A stretch of 64,000 nt of DNA from Maribacter sp. PR1 (GTDB lineage: Bacteria > Bacteroidota > Bacteroidia > Flavobacteriales > Flavobacteriaceae), in NCBI RefSeq assembly GCF_028464145.1, contig NZ_JAQPCG010000003.1, positions 124,001 to 188,000 on the forward strand, given 5' to 3'. The notes beneath the pieces were generated by a model that was given only the letters and a program-made list of their open reading frames with translations, was not told where the DNA came from and ran no database searches. Numbering within the stretch: position 1 is the first letter of the stretch; every line of letters starts with the position of its first letter. The position numbers and the translations under genes were made by a program. Positions 17,425 to 26,094 of the stretch are shown here, one piece after another.

Positions 17425-19206
17425 CTAACTATTACACTTAAGGAAAGTATTTGGTGTAATCCCTTCTAATTTTTTAAAGAAAGTATTGAATACTGTTTTA
17501 GAATTAAAACCACTATCATAAGCAATAGCCATAATAGTTATGCCTTTGTTTTCTTCTAGAAGAACGCGCTCTTTAAATTCGTTAACCCTATAGGTATTTG
17601 TATATTCAGAGAAGTTTTTTTGAAAGCCTAAATTTAATAATTGCGAGACATAATTAGCAGGAAGTTCCAAGTATGAGGCTAAATCTTTTAAGGATAGATC
17701 TGGGTTTAAATACAGTTTGTAGTCTATCATTATTTGCTCTAGTTCCTTGCTGTACTTTTTGATTTCGTTGGAATCTAGTAAAGCCTGTTTGTACTGCTTT
17801 TTCTGTTTGTAGTTTACATTATCGGGAATAGCTTTTAGCATGATGTCTTTAAACCTTTTGTTATTTTTTAAAGGCTTAAGAATTGGCGATGGATTCAATA
17901 ATAAAATTAATGGCAACCGGTTATGGTATGCTTGAGTTATTAAATCAATTACCTTTTCGTTATTATCTAACAAGGCATTTACCAATATCAAAAACGTAAA
18001 TGCCTTATCTACAAGATCAGTATTTAAATACGTCTCTAATTCTTTTAATCCTTCATTACACTTTTCCCTTTCATTGAGCTTTGCATAGCACATGGTTTCA
18101 CCTCCTAATTTGGTGAGGTCTTTCACAGAAACTCCTTCAAGTGAACCGAAATATGTTAAAGCTTCATTTGGTTTGCCTGACATTAATAAACAAATCCCTA
18201 TATAAATTGGTGGAAAGGGTAACTTAGGGTCTAAATCTAATGCCTTTTTTAGATAAGGTATTGCAGTTTTATATTCTTCTTTCAAGTAGTGTAAAAAACC
18301 CTTGTAATGATGATTTATAGCGGCATAAGGATCTAACTGTAACGCTTTGTCAAGATAATTACTTGCCGCATCTAATTTTCCTTCTACGGTCAAAAGGTTA
18401 GAAATGGTTAAGTAAATATCGTCTGCTTGTTGTATTTCCAAAGCCTTGTTGGCATGTTCGAAAGCTTTCTCAAAATTCCAGTTTTGCCAGCATTCTATCC
18501 AAGCCAAATTCAATTGTGACCTTGATGAGTTTGGGTCTAGCTCCAATGCCTTTAGCAAATAAGGCTGGGCCTTCTCGTATGCCTCAAATGCGGGTAAAAG
18601 CCCCATAGTTCCCATATTAACATAGGCTAGATTTATATCTAGATAGGGATTTGAAAAATTGGGTGATTTATGTATTACTTCTTTTAAGATATTGATACCC
18701 TTTATAGAGTTTTTATAATCTAGTTTCATGATGTAGTACCTTCCTTTCAAATATTCTCTATAAATAGCTACAGGTACATCAATTACTTCTACTAGCTTAT
18801 CTTCGATTTCAAGATGCCCTATGTGTTCGCGTAATTTTTCAGCGATAAACAGACTAATTTCATCTTGAATTTCAAAAATATTTTCAGGGTTTCTATCAAA
18901 AGTCTCTGACCAGAAATGAAAGTCATCCAAAGTATCGATCATTTGCACTGTAATGCGCATTTTATTTTTGGATGTTCTTACACTGCCTTCTATAAAAGTA
19001 GAAACGTTCAGTTTTTCTTTTATCTCTTTAGCTGTTACTGTTTTGTTTTTAAAATAAAATGAAGATGTTCGGGAAGTAACCGAAAGTTGTTTGATTTTTG
19101 CTAATGCGTTAATTATTTCTTCTGTTAATCCATCACAGAAATATTCGTTTTCAATATTGTTACTTATATTGACGAATGGAAGTACTGCTATGGATTTTTT
19201 ATTAAT
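17425..19206 (-). CDS. TolB-TPR-AraC transcriptional regulator (apparent ATT start)
   Basis: About 593 residues if read from ATT 19206. The frame is open from there, with TAA TAA just upstream; the first ATG (18960) would lose about 82 residues. The lost part reads KKSIAVLPFVNISNN and FCDGLTEEIINALAKI, homologous to the start of the regulator at 40480-42249, so the full frame is clearly the real gene. Domains are a TolB/adenylate-cyclase-associated N-terminal domain (1-130), TPR repeats (about 150-420) and an AraC HTH (about 490-593, with GITIMAIAYDSGFNSKTVFN and FFKKLEGITPNTF). It is a cytoplasmic regulator with no kinase. The barrel gene follows 257 bp downstream. The start loss may be real, an ATT start or a sequencing error. 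Confidence 0.85.
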   Translation of the reverse strand: MNKKSIAVLPFVNISNNIENEYFCDGLTEEIINALAKIKQLSVTSRTSSFYFKNKTVTAKEIKEKLNVSTFIEGSVRTSKNKMRITVQMIDTLDDFHFWSETFDRNPENIFEIQDEISLFIAEKLREHIGHLEIEDKLVEVIDVPVAIYREYLKGRYYIMKLDYKNSIKGINILKEVIHKSPNFSNPYLDINLAYVNMGTMGLLPAFEAYEKAQPYLLKALELDPNSSRSQLNLAWIECWQNWNFEKAFEHANKALEIQQADDIYLTISNLLTVEGKLDAASNYLDKALQLDPYAAINHHYKGFLHYLKEEYKTAIPYLKKALDLDPKLPFPPIYIGICLLMSGKPNEALTYFGSLEGVSVKDLTKLGGETMCYAKLNEREKCNEGLKELETYLNTDLVDKAFTFLILVNALLDNNEKVIDLITQAYHNRLPLILLLNPSPILKPLKNNKRFKDIMLKAIPDNVNYKQKKQYKQALLDSNEIKKYSKELEQIMIDYKLYLNPDLSLKDLASYLELPANYVSQLLNLGFQKNFSEYTNTYRVNEFKERVLLEENKGITIMAIAYDSGFNSKTVFNTFFKKLEGITPNTFLKCNS

Positions 19207-19658
19207 TGAATTTATAATTAGAAATTATTACTAGAACTTAAATTTACAAAACCTGTTGTTTCTTTACCCGTATGTTATAGTACCACACTTTACCATAAAA
19301 ATTTGAAATGTTTGGGAAGTAAGTAATTAATTTCGATTCCATATTGACTTCTATATATATTAACGACACCCCTTTTCAAAATACCTTGTTCAAGGGCGTT
19401 AAACCTAGATACTTAAAAACAGGAAGTAAAGGTAATGGACTTTACTCGAATCCATAACTAAATGTGAGATGATATAAAATCGATCAAATTTATCTATGGG
19501 GCTCCTTTTCTCAAATATCTTTACAATGGAACTCACCGCATCGTTACTTTTGCTTCGATCAATAGGTGCAACCCTGCAGCCCCTGTCCACGGAAAAAAAC
19601 AGCCAAAAGGAGAATCGAATAGGCCTTTTTTGCCAATGATATACTAATAAGAATTTGG
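19207..19658. other. 452-bp intergenic region, nothing assigned
   Basis: AT-rich sequence between a regulator and a peptidase gene, both minus strand. A 91-codon ORF on the minus strand (19405-19680) overlaps the peptidase stop but has no family features and an ordinary read-through look. No clear promoter or terminator was found. Confidence 0.5.
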
Positions 19659-21890
19659 TTATTCCTTTAGGGAATACCAAACAGGTAAAGAAATACTACT
19701 ATTACCTGAAAATATAATTTTTAAAGGGACTTCTGCATCTTTAATATTTTCTTCATTCACATCCTTACCTGTTCCATAATTAAGTTGTGCATTATTATTT
19801 TTATTCACATTGACCACAGCTACCATCCTACTTCCTTTTTGTAGCTTTTTACTGATTAGTTTAGAATTGTTGAAGGACACTTGTATCTTTTTATTGGGAG
19901 TTAGCAGATGTCTGTGCTCCCTATCTTGAGCATAACTCGCTCTTCCAATATAATAGCTTAAATGAAAATAGTTCCCTTCTGGCGTTAATTGATATAGGAT
20001 AACGGAATAATCAACATCTTTTTTATTGATAGTAAATTCTAGATTCCCGAGAAAGGATCCATTTATAATCACATCCTCCTCTAAGGGTTCCGATTTAAAT
20101 AACAATCCATCACTTATATTGATTTTTTCCTTTTCTAAAGGCCAAGGATAATAGTCTGTGTTGGTCATGTTTTTTCGATCTTTAAAATCAACAGACATTT
20201 GAATCTCTGAGTTATTTGGTTTCGATTTTAAAGCATAAAAATCATCCGTTTTAGCATCACTTAAATGAAAAGTCAAGGTATCATTGGACATGGCACTTAA
20301 ACTCGGTTTGTGCATCCATGTATTGGTTCCCATTACCTGAAAATTCACTTTATCCTTTAGAATACTTGGTTTTTCTTTACCTTTTAAGGTGTAATCGAAC
20401 CATTGATAAACCAAGTCATATCTAATGTCAATTAAGGCGGTTTTATCTAATTTGTAATTCCTTAAGAACTCCTGAGGTTGGGTTTGCGCCGTCCAATGAT
20501 CGTAAGGTCCTACCAATACATAGTGATTTGGATTTTTTACATACTTAGTATGCTGGTCATAATAATATAGGGCTCCTCTTTGAGAATCGTCATAATAGCC
20601 TGTTATGGTCAATATTGGAATGTCAATTTTTGAAAATTCCTGTTTATAAGGAATCATTTTCTTCCAGTAATCATCATAACTAGGATGCTGCATATAGGTA
20701 TTCCATAATCTATTGACTTGACCATCCAAGCTATCCAATCTATTAAAGGCAACTCCAGAGGTATACCACGTATTTTTTAAGGTATCCCATCGGTTAAAAT
20801 CTTGGGAGGCTTTAAAATCCAAAAACTTAGTATTGGTCACATAAAAATTCCAAGAGTAGGAATAATTATGCAGTACATTATTTTCCATGGGATAATCAAT
20901 TCCGGGTGCAATGGCTACCATGGGAACAATGGTTTTTAAAGCTGGATGCACTTTATGTTTCATGGATGCCCATTGGGTAAATCCGTTATAACTACCACCA
21001 TACATTCCTACTTTTTGATTGGACCAAGTCTGCTTGCTAATCCAATCAATCACTTCATAGACATCCGTATTTTCATGTTCTAGAGGCTTTACCGGTCCTT
21101 TGCTTAATCGTTTTCCCCTTGTATTGGCGATTACTCCAACATAGCCTTTTGAGGCGGATAACATTGCCCCAGTCTCATTGGTGCCTGCGTAAATAGAAGC
21201 AATTAAGATGGCCGGTTTCTTCGCTTTAACACTTTCTTTTCTTTCAACCACTACTACGGAAACCTCTGCCCCATCTTTCATGGGCACTATTATACTGTCA
21301 TTTATACGATATCTGCGTTTATGGTCTTGTTTTATGGCTTCAAAAAACAGATCTCTGGTGGATTCATAAACCGTTTTTAAGAAATATTTGTGGATTAAAT
21401 TTTGTGCGGTTTCCTTTGAAATCGTTTCAGTAGTTATATTTTCATACGTACGTTCAAAATCAGAAATAAAATAGTCCGTACCATCTCTGGCAATTAATGT
21501 GTCATCTAAATTAAGTACCTGAAAATCATCGGCCTTTGTCACATAGGATTTATATAATTCTTTAAAGGCCACTTGAAAGTTAGGTGTGAGTTTTGCTTTA
21601 GCATACTGGTGATATAAATCTAAATAAATCTGTTCCGTTTTTGGCTTGTCCTTAATTTCTTTCTCGATCTCGATAGTTGCTATGGCATCGTCATATTTTT
21701 CACTTAGAATCTGAACCTTAATCAAGTCTAATCCTGATAACTCTTTTAAAGGATAGGATGCGGCCAAGGCTTGCATATGATTGGCAAGCACCTTAGTATT
21801 GGACAATGGTACTTTTTGAAAGTCAAATCCTTGTCCAAAAGAAGTAAGATGAATTAGAGTCAGAAATAATATCAGCAATGTTCTTTTCAT
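19659..21890 (-). CDS. CocE/NonD-type S15 acyl hydrolase
   Basis: 743 residues with signal peptide (MKRTLLILFLTLIHLTSFGQ). An unusual 180-residue N-terminal helical extension is followed by the S15 (X-Pro dipeptidyl-peptidase/cocaine esterase) alpha/beta domain: IVPMKDGAEV (about 201), GMYGGSYNGFTQW with nucleophile Ser300, then a C-terminal jelly-roll (from about 560) with DYSVILYQLTPEGNYFHLS. The likely reaction is hydrolysis of acyl, ester or X-Pro peptide bonds in the periplasm. A distant paralog lies at 46229-48109. It is 46 bp downstream of a lipoprotein gene and probably co-transcribed with it. Confidence 0.87.
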   Translation of the reverse strand: MKRTLLILFLTLIHLTSFGQGFDFQKVPLSNTKVLANHMQALAASYPLKELSGLDLIKVQILSEKYDDAIATIEIEKEIKDKPKTEQIYLDLYHQYAKAKLTPNFQVAFKELYKSYVTKADDFQVLNLDDTLIARDGTDYFISDFERTYENITTETISKETAQNLIHKYFLKTVYESTRDLFFEAIKQDHKRRYRINDSIIVPMKDGAEVSVVVVERKESVKAKKPAILIASIYAGTNETGAMLSASKGYVGVIANTRGKRLSKGPVKPLEHENTDVYEVIDWISKQTWSNQKVGMYGGSYNGFTQWASMKHKVHPALKTIVPMVAIAPGIDYPMENNVLHNYSYSWNFYVTNTKFLDFKASQDFNRWDTLKNTWYTSGVAFNRLDSLDGQVNRLWNTYMQHPSYDDYWKKMIPYKQEFSKIDIPILTITGYYDDSQRGALYYYDQHTKYVKNPNHYVLVGPYDHWTAQTQPQEFLRNYKLDKTALIDIRYDLVYQWFDYTLKGKEKPSILKDKVNFQVMGTNTWMHKPSLSAMSNDTLTFHLSDAKTDDFYALKSKPNNSEIQMSVDFKDRKNMTNTDYYPWPLEKEKINISDGLLFKSEPLEEDVIINGSFLGNLEFTINKKDVDYSVILYQLTPEGNYFHLSYYIGRASYAQDREHRHLLTPNKKIQVSFNNSKLISKKLQKGSRMVAVVNVNKNNNAQLNYGTGKDVNEENIKDAEVPLKIIFSGNSSISLPVWYSLKE

Positions 21891-21936
21891 GGTTCCCTTT
21901 TTAAAAGTGCAATTGGAAAATGCTCAATTTTCATCT

Positions 21937-22545
21937 TTAGTTTGAATACTGTTTTAACTCCTCTTCGTATAAAAAGTCATCTTGAGTTTGGGTAAGTTTT
22001 ATAAAATTTTTTACAGCTGGAGCATACAACCAAACTTCATCTGTTTTGGCATTATAGCCTCTGGAATTTGTAATTACACCTTTGTATTGTATCGTATAGG
22101 CCATGAACGTTCCTGCTGCTACCGTTTCTTCCTTAAACGACAATACCTCGACATCTTGACTTTGCTTTCCTGTGGTACCATCTTGACTGGTCCAATTTTT
22201 TTCATATTTCCACTTTTTACCCACTTCCAAAGGCCAATCATATTTTGGCGTTTCGCTTTCTTCCGGTTTTACGATATCTGTTACCGGAATCGTATCATTG
22301 CCCATTGTCATCCCTAAAACACCATCCGCAATAACTACTTCTCGTGTATCTTCCCCCTCTGAGCGTACCTCGCCTTCGTTGGTTACACCTTTATACTTCC
22401 AGATCCATTTTTCTCCAACGGCGTAATCGGATAAAGTTGGTTGTGGAGCGATTTTTAAGGTGTCATTGGTGCAGGAATAGAGCCCCATAAAGATCAATAC
22501 AATTAGCATTACAGGTAGGTGATAATTATTTTTAAAGTTACACAT
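21937..22545 (-). CDS. Lipoprotein of unknown function
   Basis: 202 residues; lipobox LYSC with lipid Cys near 25 (signal: LPVMLIVLIFMGLYSC). The mature part begins with a low-complexity linker, then VGEKWIWKYKG, VGKKWKYEKNW and YAPAVKNFIKLTQ, repeated aromatic beta-strand segments that suggest a beta-rich periplasmic or surface protein. I do not recognise a named family. It sits between the LytS/LytTR pair upstream and the S15 hydrolase downstream, all minus strand. Confidence 0.7.
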   Translation of the reverse strand: MCNFKNNYHLPVMLIVLIFMGLYSCTNDTLKIAPQPTLSDYAVGEKWIWKYKGVTNEGEVRSEGEDTREVVIADGVLGMTMGNDTIPVTDIVKPEESETPKYDWPLEVGKKWKYEKNWTSQDGTTGKQSQDVEVLSFKEETVAAGTFMAYTIQYKGVITNSRGYNAKTDEVWLYAPAVKNFIKLTQTQDDFLYEEELKQYSN

Positions 22546-22674
22546 CGTTCTATTTTTTTAATTAAAATTTTATTTCTGAAGCAAAGAAATGATGAATATA
22601 TAAATGTGTAAAGGGAAAGTACAGGAACGTGAATAAAAGAAAATAAGCGTAAAATTAATTTACAAACCAATCAA

Positions 22675-23397
22675 TTATAAGCTGTTCCAGTTTTTAAACT
22701 TAACAGACTGTCGGCTTGAAACTTCAATCTTTTCACCAGAAATCAAGATGATGTGTAGCTTATTATTAAAATGCGGATGAATTTCTTTAATAAAATGTGT
22801 GTTGATAATTTGACTCCTATTGGCTCTAAAAAACACGGTGGTATCTAACTTTTTTTCCAGTAGATTCAACGAACGTTTAATCATAGCTTTTTTATCCCCA
22901 AAATATAGCCGTGCATAATTCTCCATCGATTCAATATAGTAGATATCGGAAATTGGAATGAAGTAACACGATTCGCCGTCTTTAATAAATATCTTTTTGT
23001 GCATGGGCAAAACATCTTGTGACACCTTTGCCTTCTCCGCCAACTCCTGCTTTACTTTTTCTATGGTTTTTGCAAAACGTTCTTCCCGTAAAGGTTTAAC
23101 CAAATAGTCTAATGCGTTTAATTCGAAAGCTTTTACAGCGTATTGGTCATAGGCAGTTGTAAAAACAACTTCTGGAACTGTGGTTAATTCTTCTAATAAA
23201 TCAAATCCTGACTTTTCGGGCATGTGTATGTCCAAAAACAATAGGTCTGGATCTTTATTCGCTATTAATTTTATGGCCGCATCCACATTGTTTGCCTCTC
23301 CAACCACGATAAATTCCGGATATTTTTTTAAAGCACGTTTTACCTCCTCGCGCGCTAAACGTTCATCATCGATAATAACCGCTTTATATGTTTTCAT
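22675..23397 (-). CDS. LytTR-family response regulator
   Basis: 240 residues. The receiver has DDE (10-12), phospho-acceptor Asp56 (LFLDIHMPEKSG) and DYLVKPL for the conserved Lys; LytTR DNA-binding domain about 135-235 (ISDIYYIESMENYARLYF, then FFRANRSQIINTHFI). The gene overlaps the kinase gene by 14 bp, giving translational coupling. Targets are unknown; the lipoprotein and S15 hydrolase immediately downstream are the natural candidates. Confidence 0.92.
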   Translation of the reverse strand: MKTYKAVIIDDERLAREEVKRALKKYPEFIVVGEANNVDAAIKLIANKDPDLLFLDIHMPEKSGFDLLEELTTVPEVVFTTAYDQYAVKAFELNALDYLVKPLREERFAKTIEKVKQELAEKAKVSQDVLPMHKKIFIKDGESCYFIPISDIYYIESMENYARLYFGDKKAMIKRSLNLLEKKLDTTVFFRANRSQIINTHFIKEIHPHFNNKLHIILISGEKIEVSSRQSVKFKNWNSL

Positions 23398-24475
23398 CTG
23401 TTTTATAGGGTACTAGTATAGTCGCTTGCACTATATTATTAGCTATTTCTTCTAAAGTAAAAGAAGCCTCTTTGTTATATTGAAGCTCCAAGCGCTTCTT
23501 TAAGTTCATTAAACCTAAACCTCTTGCAGGTTTAGTATCAGTTAATTTTCCTGGATTTTGAACTTGAATATAGACTTGATCTCCGTTCTTACCAACTTTC
23601 AAAGTTATTAGCCCACCTTCAATAATTTTGTCAATTCCATGTTTAATGGCATTTTCTACCAACAATTGGATGCTCAAAGTGGGAATTTTAAAATGGGCTA
23701 ACGTTTTATCAATGGTTATATCAATGGTCAATCGTTCTTCAAAACGAAGTTTTTCCAGCTCTATATAATCTTTAACTAAAGCCAATTCGTTTTTTATTGA
23801 AATTAGGTCTTTATCTTTTTCATATAAAGAGGAACGTAATAAGTCGGACAATAGGTCTATCCCACGTCTGGCTACATTAGGGTTCTCAACAATTAAGGAC
23901 TTTATGGAATTCAAGGAATTAAATAAAAAATGTGGGTTTAGTTGAGCCGATAAATTGTCTAATTGTGCTTGTTTCGCTACTAAGGAAAGTTGAGCATATT
24001 CTCTTGCCGTTACAACTTCTTTTTGATAATAGTGATACAGGTGATACGCTAAAATCCAGATAGACATTAACCGTAAACCGGTAAGTAATATGGGGTCCCA
24101 ATAAAGAAGCGATACCCATATATCCTTATCTTGTTCTGCGATCATGGTCCAGTAACCATACCACTTCAAATTGTTTAAAAGCACATATAAAACAGCCAAT
24201 AATAGTATACTGGGAATTACACGAACAAGCAGCCTTTTAATGGGTAATTGACTCCAATTTGCCTTTAAAGCATATGTTCTGTACATATGGGTCAGGAAAA
24301 TTCCGATGCCTACATCCAAAACATAATTACAGAAAGTGTAAAACACCCCATAGTTATCCCTGGTATATACCGTGTATGCCCAATAAACAGAAACCGTACA
24401 CCATCCTAATAATTGGCACTTCCAATAAAGGGCGTTTGTAGTATTACTTTTGAGTGTTTTTGTACTGATATTCAT
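23384..24475 (-). CDS. LytS-type sensor histidine kinase
   Basis: 363 residues. Four hydrophobic helices lie in residues 15-145, a coiled linker (QKEVVTAREYAQLSLVAKQA) follows, then NPHFLFN with phospho-acceptor His182, and HATPase_c motifs NAIKHG (about 285) and GLGLMNLKKRL. It phosphorylates the LytTR regulator at 22675, whose start lies inside its 3' end. This is the second of three such pairs in the window. The signal is unknown. No clear promoter box was found upstream. Confidence 0.92.
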   Translation of the reverse strand: MNISTKTLKSNTTNALYWKCQLLGWCTVSVYWAYTVYTRDNYGVFYTFCNYVLDVGIGIFLTHMYRTYALKANWSQLPIKRLLVRVIPSILLLAVLYVLLNNLKWYGYWTMIAEQDKDIWVSLLYWDPILLTGLRLMSIWILAYHLYHYYQKEVVTAREYAQLSLVAKQAQLDNLSAQLNPHFLFNSLNSIKSLIVENPNVARRGIDLLSDLLRSSLYEKDKDLISIKNELALVKDYIELEKLRFEERLTIDITIDKTLAHFKIPTLSIQLLVENAIKHGIDKIIEGGLITLKVGKNGDQVYIQVQNPGKLTDTKPARGLGLMNLKKRLELQYNKEASFTLEEIANNIVQATILVPYKTDENI

Positions 24476-24596
24476 TCATATACAAAGAAACACATTGATT
24501 TTAAATACGGAAAGGAAAAATACATAGACGTAGAATTGAAGGTTTAAACGTAATTCAAATTAAAATTTAAATTCCATACCTATGAGCCTCCCCTCC

Positions 24597-24612
24597 CCCG
24601 ATAGCAATCGGG
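24597..24612. repeat. Palindromic repeat, CCCGATAGCTATCGGG family
   Basis: CCCGATAGCAATCGGG, one mismatch from the perfect palindrome at 15671-15688; preceded by CTCCCCTCC as at 3585. Confidence 0.55.
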
Positions 24613-24805
24613 ATTGGGCCGTATAATTAGTGTTTATTCACAAGATTTTTTTTTGTTTTTTTAAAGGTATTCATGAATCTTGAATGAAGATTTTGCTGTC
24701 ATCGAATCTCATTCTTTGATTTCATTACCTTTTGAGAAGATACTTTTTAGAAGAAAAATTAAAAGGAAGCTTGTAGGCAGAATGGCAGCCGCATCATCTC
24801 GCCCA

Positions 24806-24838
24806 TTATTTTAAATGTCCACTGGACCTTTAAAATAA
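24806..24838. repeat. 15-bp hairpin with 3-nt loop
   Basis: Arms 24806-24820 and 24824-24838 pair with one mismatch around ACT. Size and loop equal the hairpin at 3766-3798 although the stem sequence differs, so structure rather than sequence is conserved. Confidence 0.6.
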
Positions 24839-24855
24839 ATGTCGTCAAAGCAAGA

Positions 24856-24883
24856 GATTATGTTTCAGTAATGAAACATAATC
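24856..24883. repeat. 12-bp perfect inverted repeat
   Basis: GATTATGTTTCA, loop GTAA, then TGAAACATAATC. Located 76 bp after the stop of the 24959 gene (minus strand). It may terminate that transcript. Confidence 0.6.
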
Positions 24884-24958
24884 CGACGTTAATTAAAATA
24901 GCGGTAAGTTATACCCAACGGTTGAGAATTACTTCGTGTTATTACTGTAAAATCAGCA

Positions 24959-25756
24959 TTATTCAATTTTTTTGACTTCATCGACTATTTTTCCATTTTC
25001 CCTTACAATCATTTTCGTAATCACTCCTTTAAACGAAACAAACTCAAAAGTAAGTGGTGCTTCATTTGCGAAAAATACATTTTCGGACTCTGGGAGAATA
25101 ATAAGTTGCATATCACCGGAGCTCATTAGAAGTGAACCCTCTTTTCGTGTTATGTTGGCTTTTACATTTTGTCCTGAATAGCTTCCTATATAGTTATCTA
25201 AAGTTTCATTAGAGAGAGCTATTCCCTTCTTTTTATTGTTTAATACACTTGGTGTTTTATGATCAAAACTTAAAACCCTTTTCAATTTCCAAGTAGCATT
25301 TTCTTTTATCCATAGATGCGAAAATTTAGCAGTACTGGTTAAATAGGGTTCTTTGTTCGCTTCTTTGATATAAAACTCGTGAATTCCATTTTGTATTGCC
25401 CCATATACTATTCCGTTGTTATAAAGAGGAAATACTTCTAGACTATTTCCCATTAATTTACGAATAGGTTTCTGTTGCTGGTTGGAACAAACATTTTGTT
25501 CAATAGTCAATAGAAAATCTTTTTTCGACCTAGTAATACCACTTTGATCATGGTAAAATTCAAGATCATCACTGATAAGAGGTTCCATGTCTGAAATTAT
25601 GCATTCATTGAAACCGTTTTCAAAAAGAATTCTATCCATATCCTTAATAGTCTTATAAAGTATGGATGTAGTTTCTACTTGAGCGGTAGTTTTTTGAAAT
25701 GGTAAAAGAAAGATTACAAATAGAAAAATAGCTTTAGAAAAGTAGTTTGTCATCAT
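24959..25756 (-). CDS. Secreted DUF4440/NTF2-like protein
   Basis: 265-266 residues from the double ATG at 25756/25753; the frame is open further up, but only here does a signal peptide start (YFSKAIFLFVIFLLPF, cleavage after TTAQ). The NTF2-like cone fold is suggested by PLISDDLEFYHDQSGITRSK and SHLWIKENATWKLKRVLSFDH, as in DUF4440 proteins. The last 90 residues (LDNYIGSYSG...FEFVSFKGVITKM) form a small beta domain like those trailing beta-lactamase-like hydrolases. Enzymatic role unknown; probably a ligand-binding periplasmic protein. Confidence 0.75.
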   Translation of the reverse strand: MMTNYFSKAIFLFVIFLLPFQKTTAQVETTSILYKTIKDMDRILFENGFNECIISDMEPLISDDLEFYHDQSGITRSKKDFLLTIEQNVCSNQQQKPIRKLMGNSLEVFPLYNNGIVYGAIQNGIHEFYIKEANKEPYLTSTAKFSHLWIKENATWKLKRVLSFDHKTPSVLNNKKKGIALSNETLDNYIGSYSGQNVKANITRKEGSLLMSSGDMQLIILPESENVFFANEAPLTFEFVSFKGVITKMIVRENGKIVDEVKKIE

Positions 25757-26094
25757 GACTGTGTTTAAGATTGATTTTTGTAAAGAGGTTGTATTTTTCC
25801 TTTTGTTACTGTTTGTTAATAAGATACGTTCCATCGCTAAATACCATTCCATACACATTCTACTACGCTCCTATCGTCACTTCGTAAAAAGAGGGTTCCA
25901 TTAACATTGTATAGAAACATTTGTCAAGAAAAAATAGAGAGAAAGATATATTAACGTTTCGCTTATACCAAAGCTCAGGTTACTCTTCGACTGCGCTCAG
26001 GGTTAACTACACGAGGTACATTATGATATATTCAATTGTAGCGAATTCCCAGATAGGGCATTTCCGCGCTATTTCATATAATAAAGGCAAGACA
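25757..26094. other. 338-bp intergenic region containing repeat copy C
   Basis: The first 200 bp (including an open frame in front of the DUF4440-like gene) show nothing recognisable. From 25965 it holds a copy of the structured repeat. No gene seen. Confidence 0.5.
25965..26092. repeat. Dispersed structured element, copy C, with a nested GCGCTC repeat
   Basis: GGTACATTATG (26015-26025), TTGTAGCGAATTC, CAGATAG and TTCATATAATA occur in the same order as in copy A (3829-3895). Between the first block and these, TTCGACTGCGCTCAGGG (25986-26002) interrupts the alignment, which looks like one repeat inserted in another. Confidence 0.6.

Larger units (their letters stand above)
24476..24958. other. 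483-bp intergenic region with palindromes and hairpins
   Basis: It contains a CCCGATAGCAATCGGG near-palindrome (24597-24612), a 15-bp hairpin (24806-24838) and a 12-bp perfect hairpin (24856-24883). No coding sequence was seen. The order (CTCCCCTCCCCC, palindrome, TAGTGTT, hairpin) parallels the intergenic block at 3585-3800. Confidence 0.6.

Noticed and set aside
19405..19680. 91-codon minus-strand ORF
   Set aside because: It overlaps the stop of the S15 hydrolase, lacks a signal, domain or plausible start context, and looks like a chance frame.
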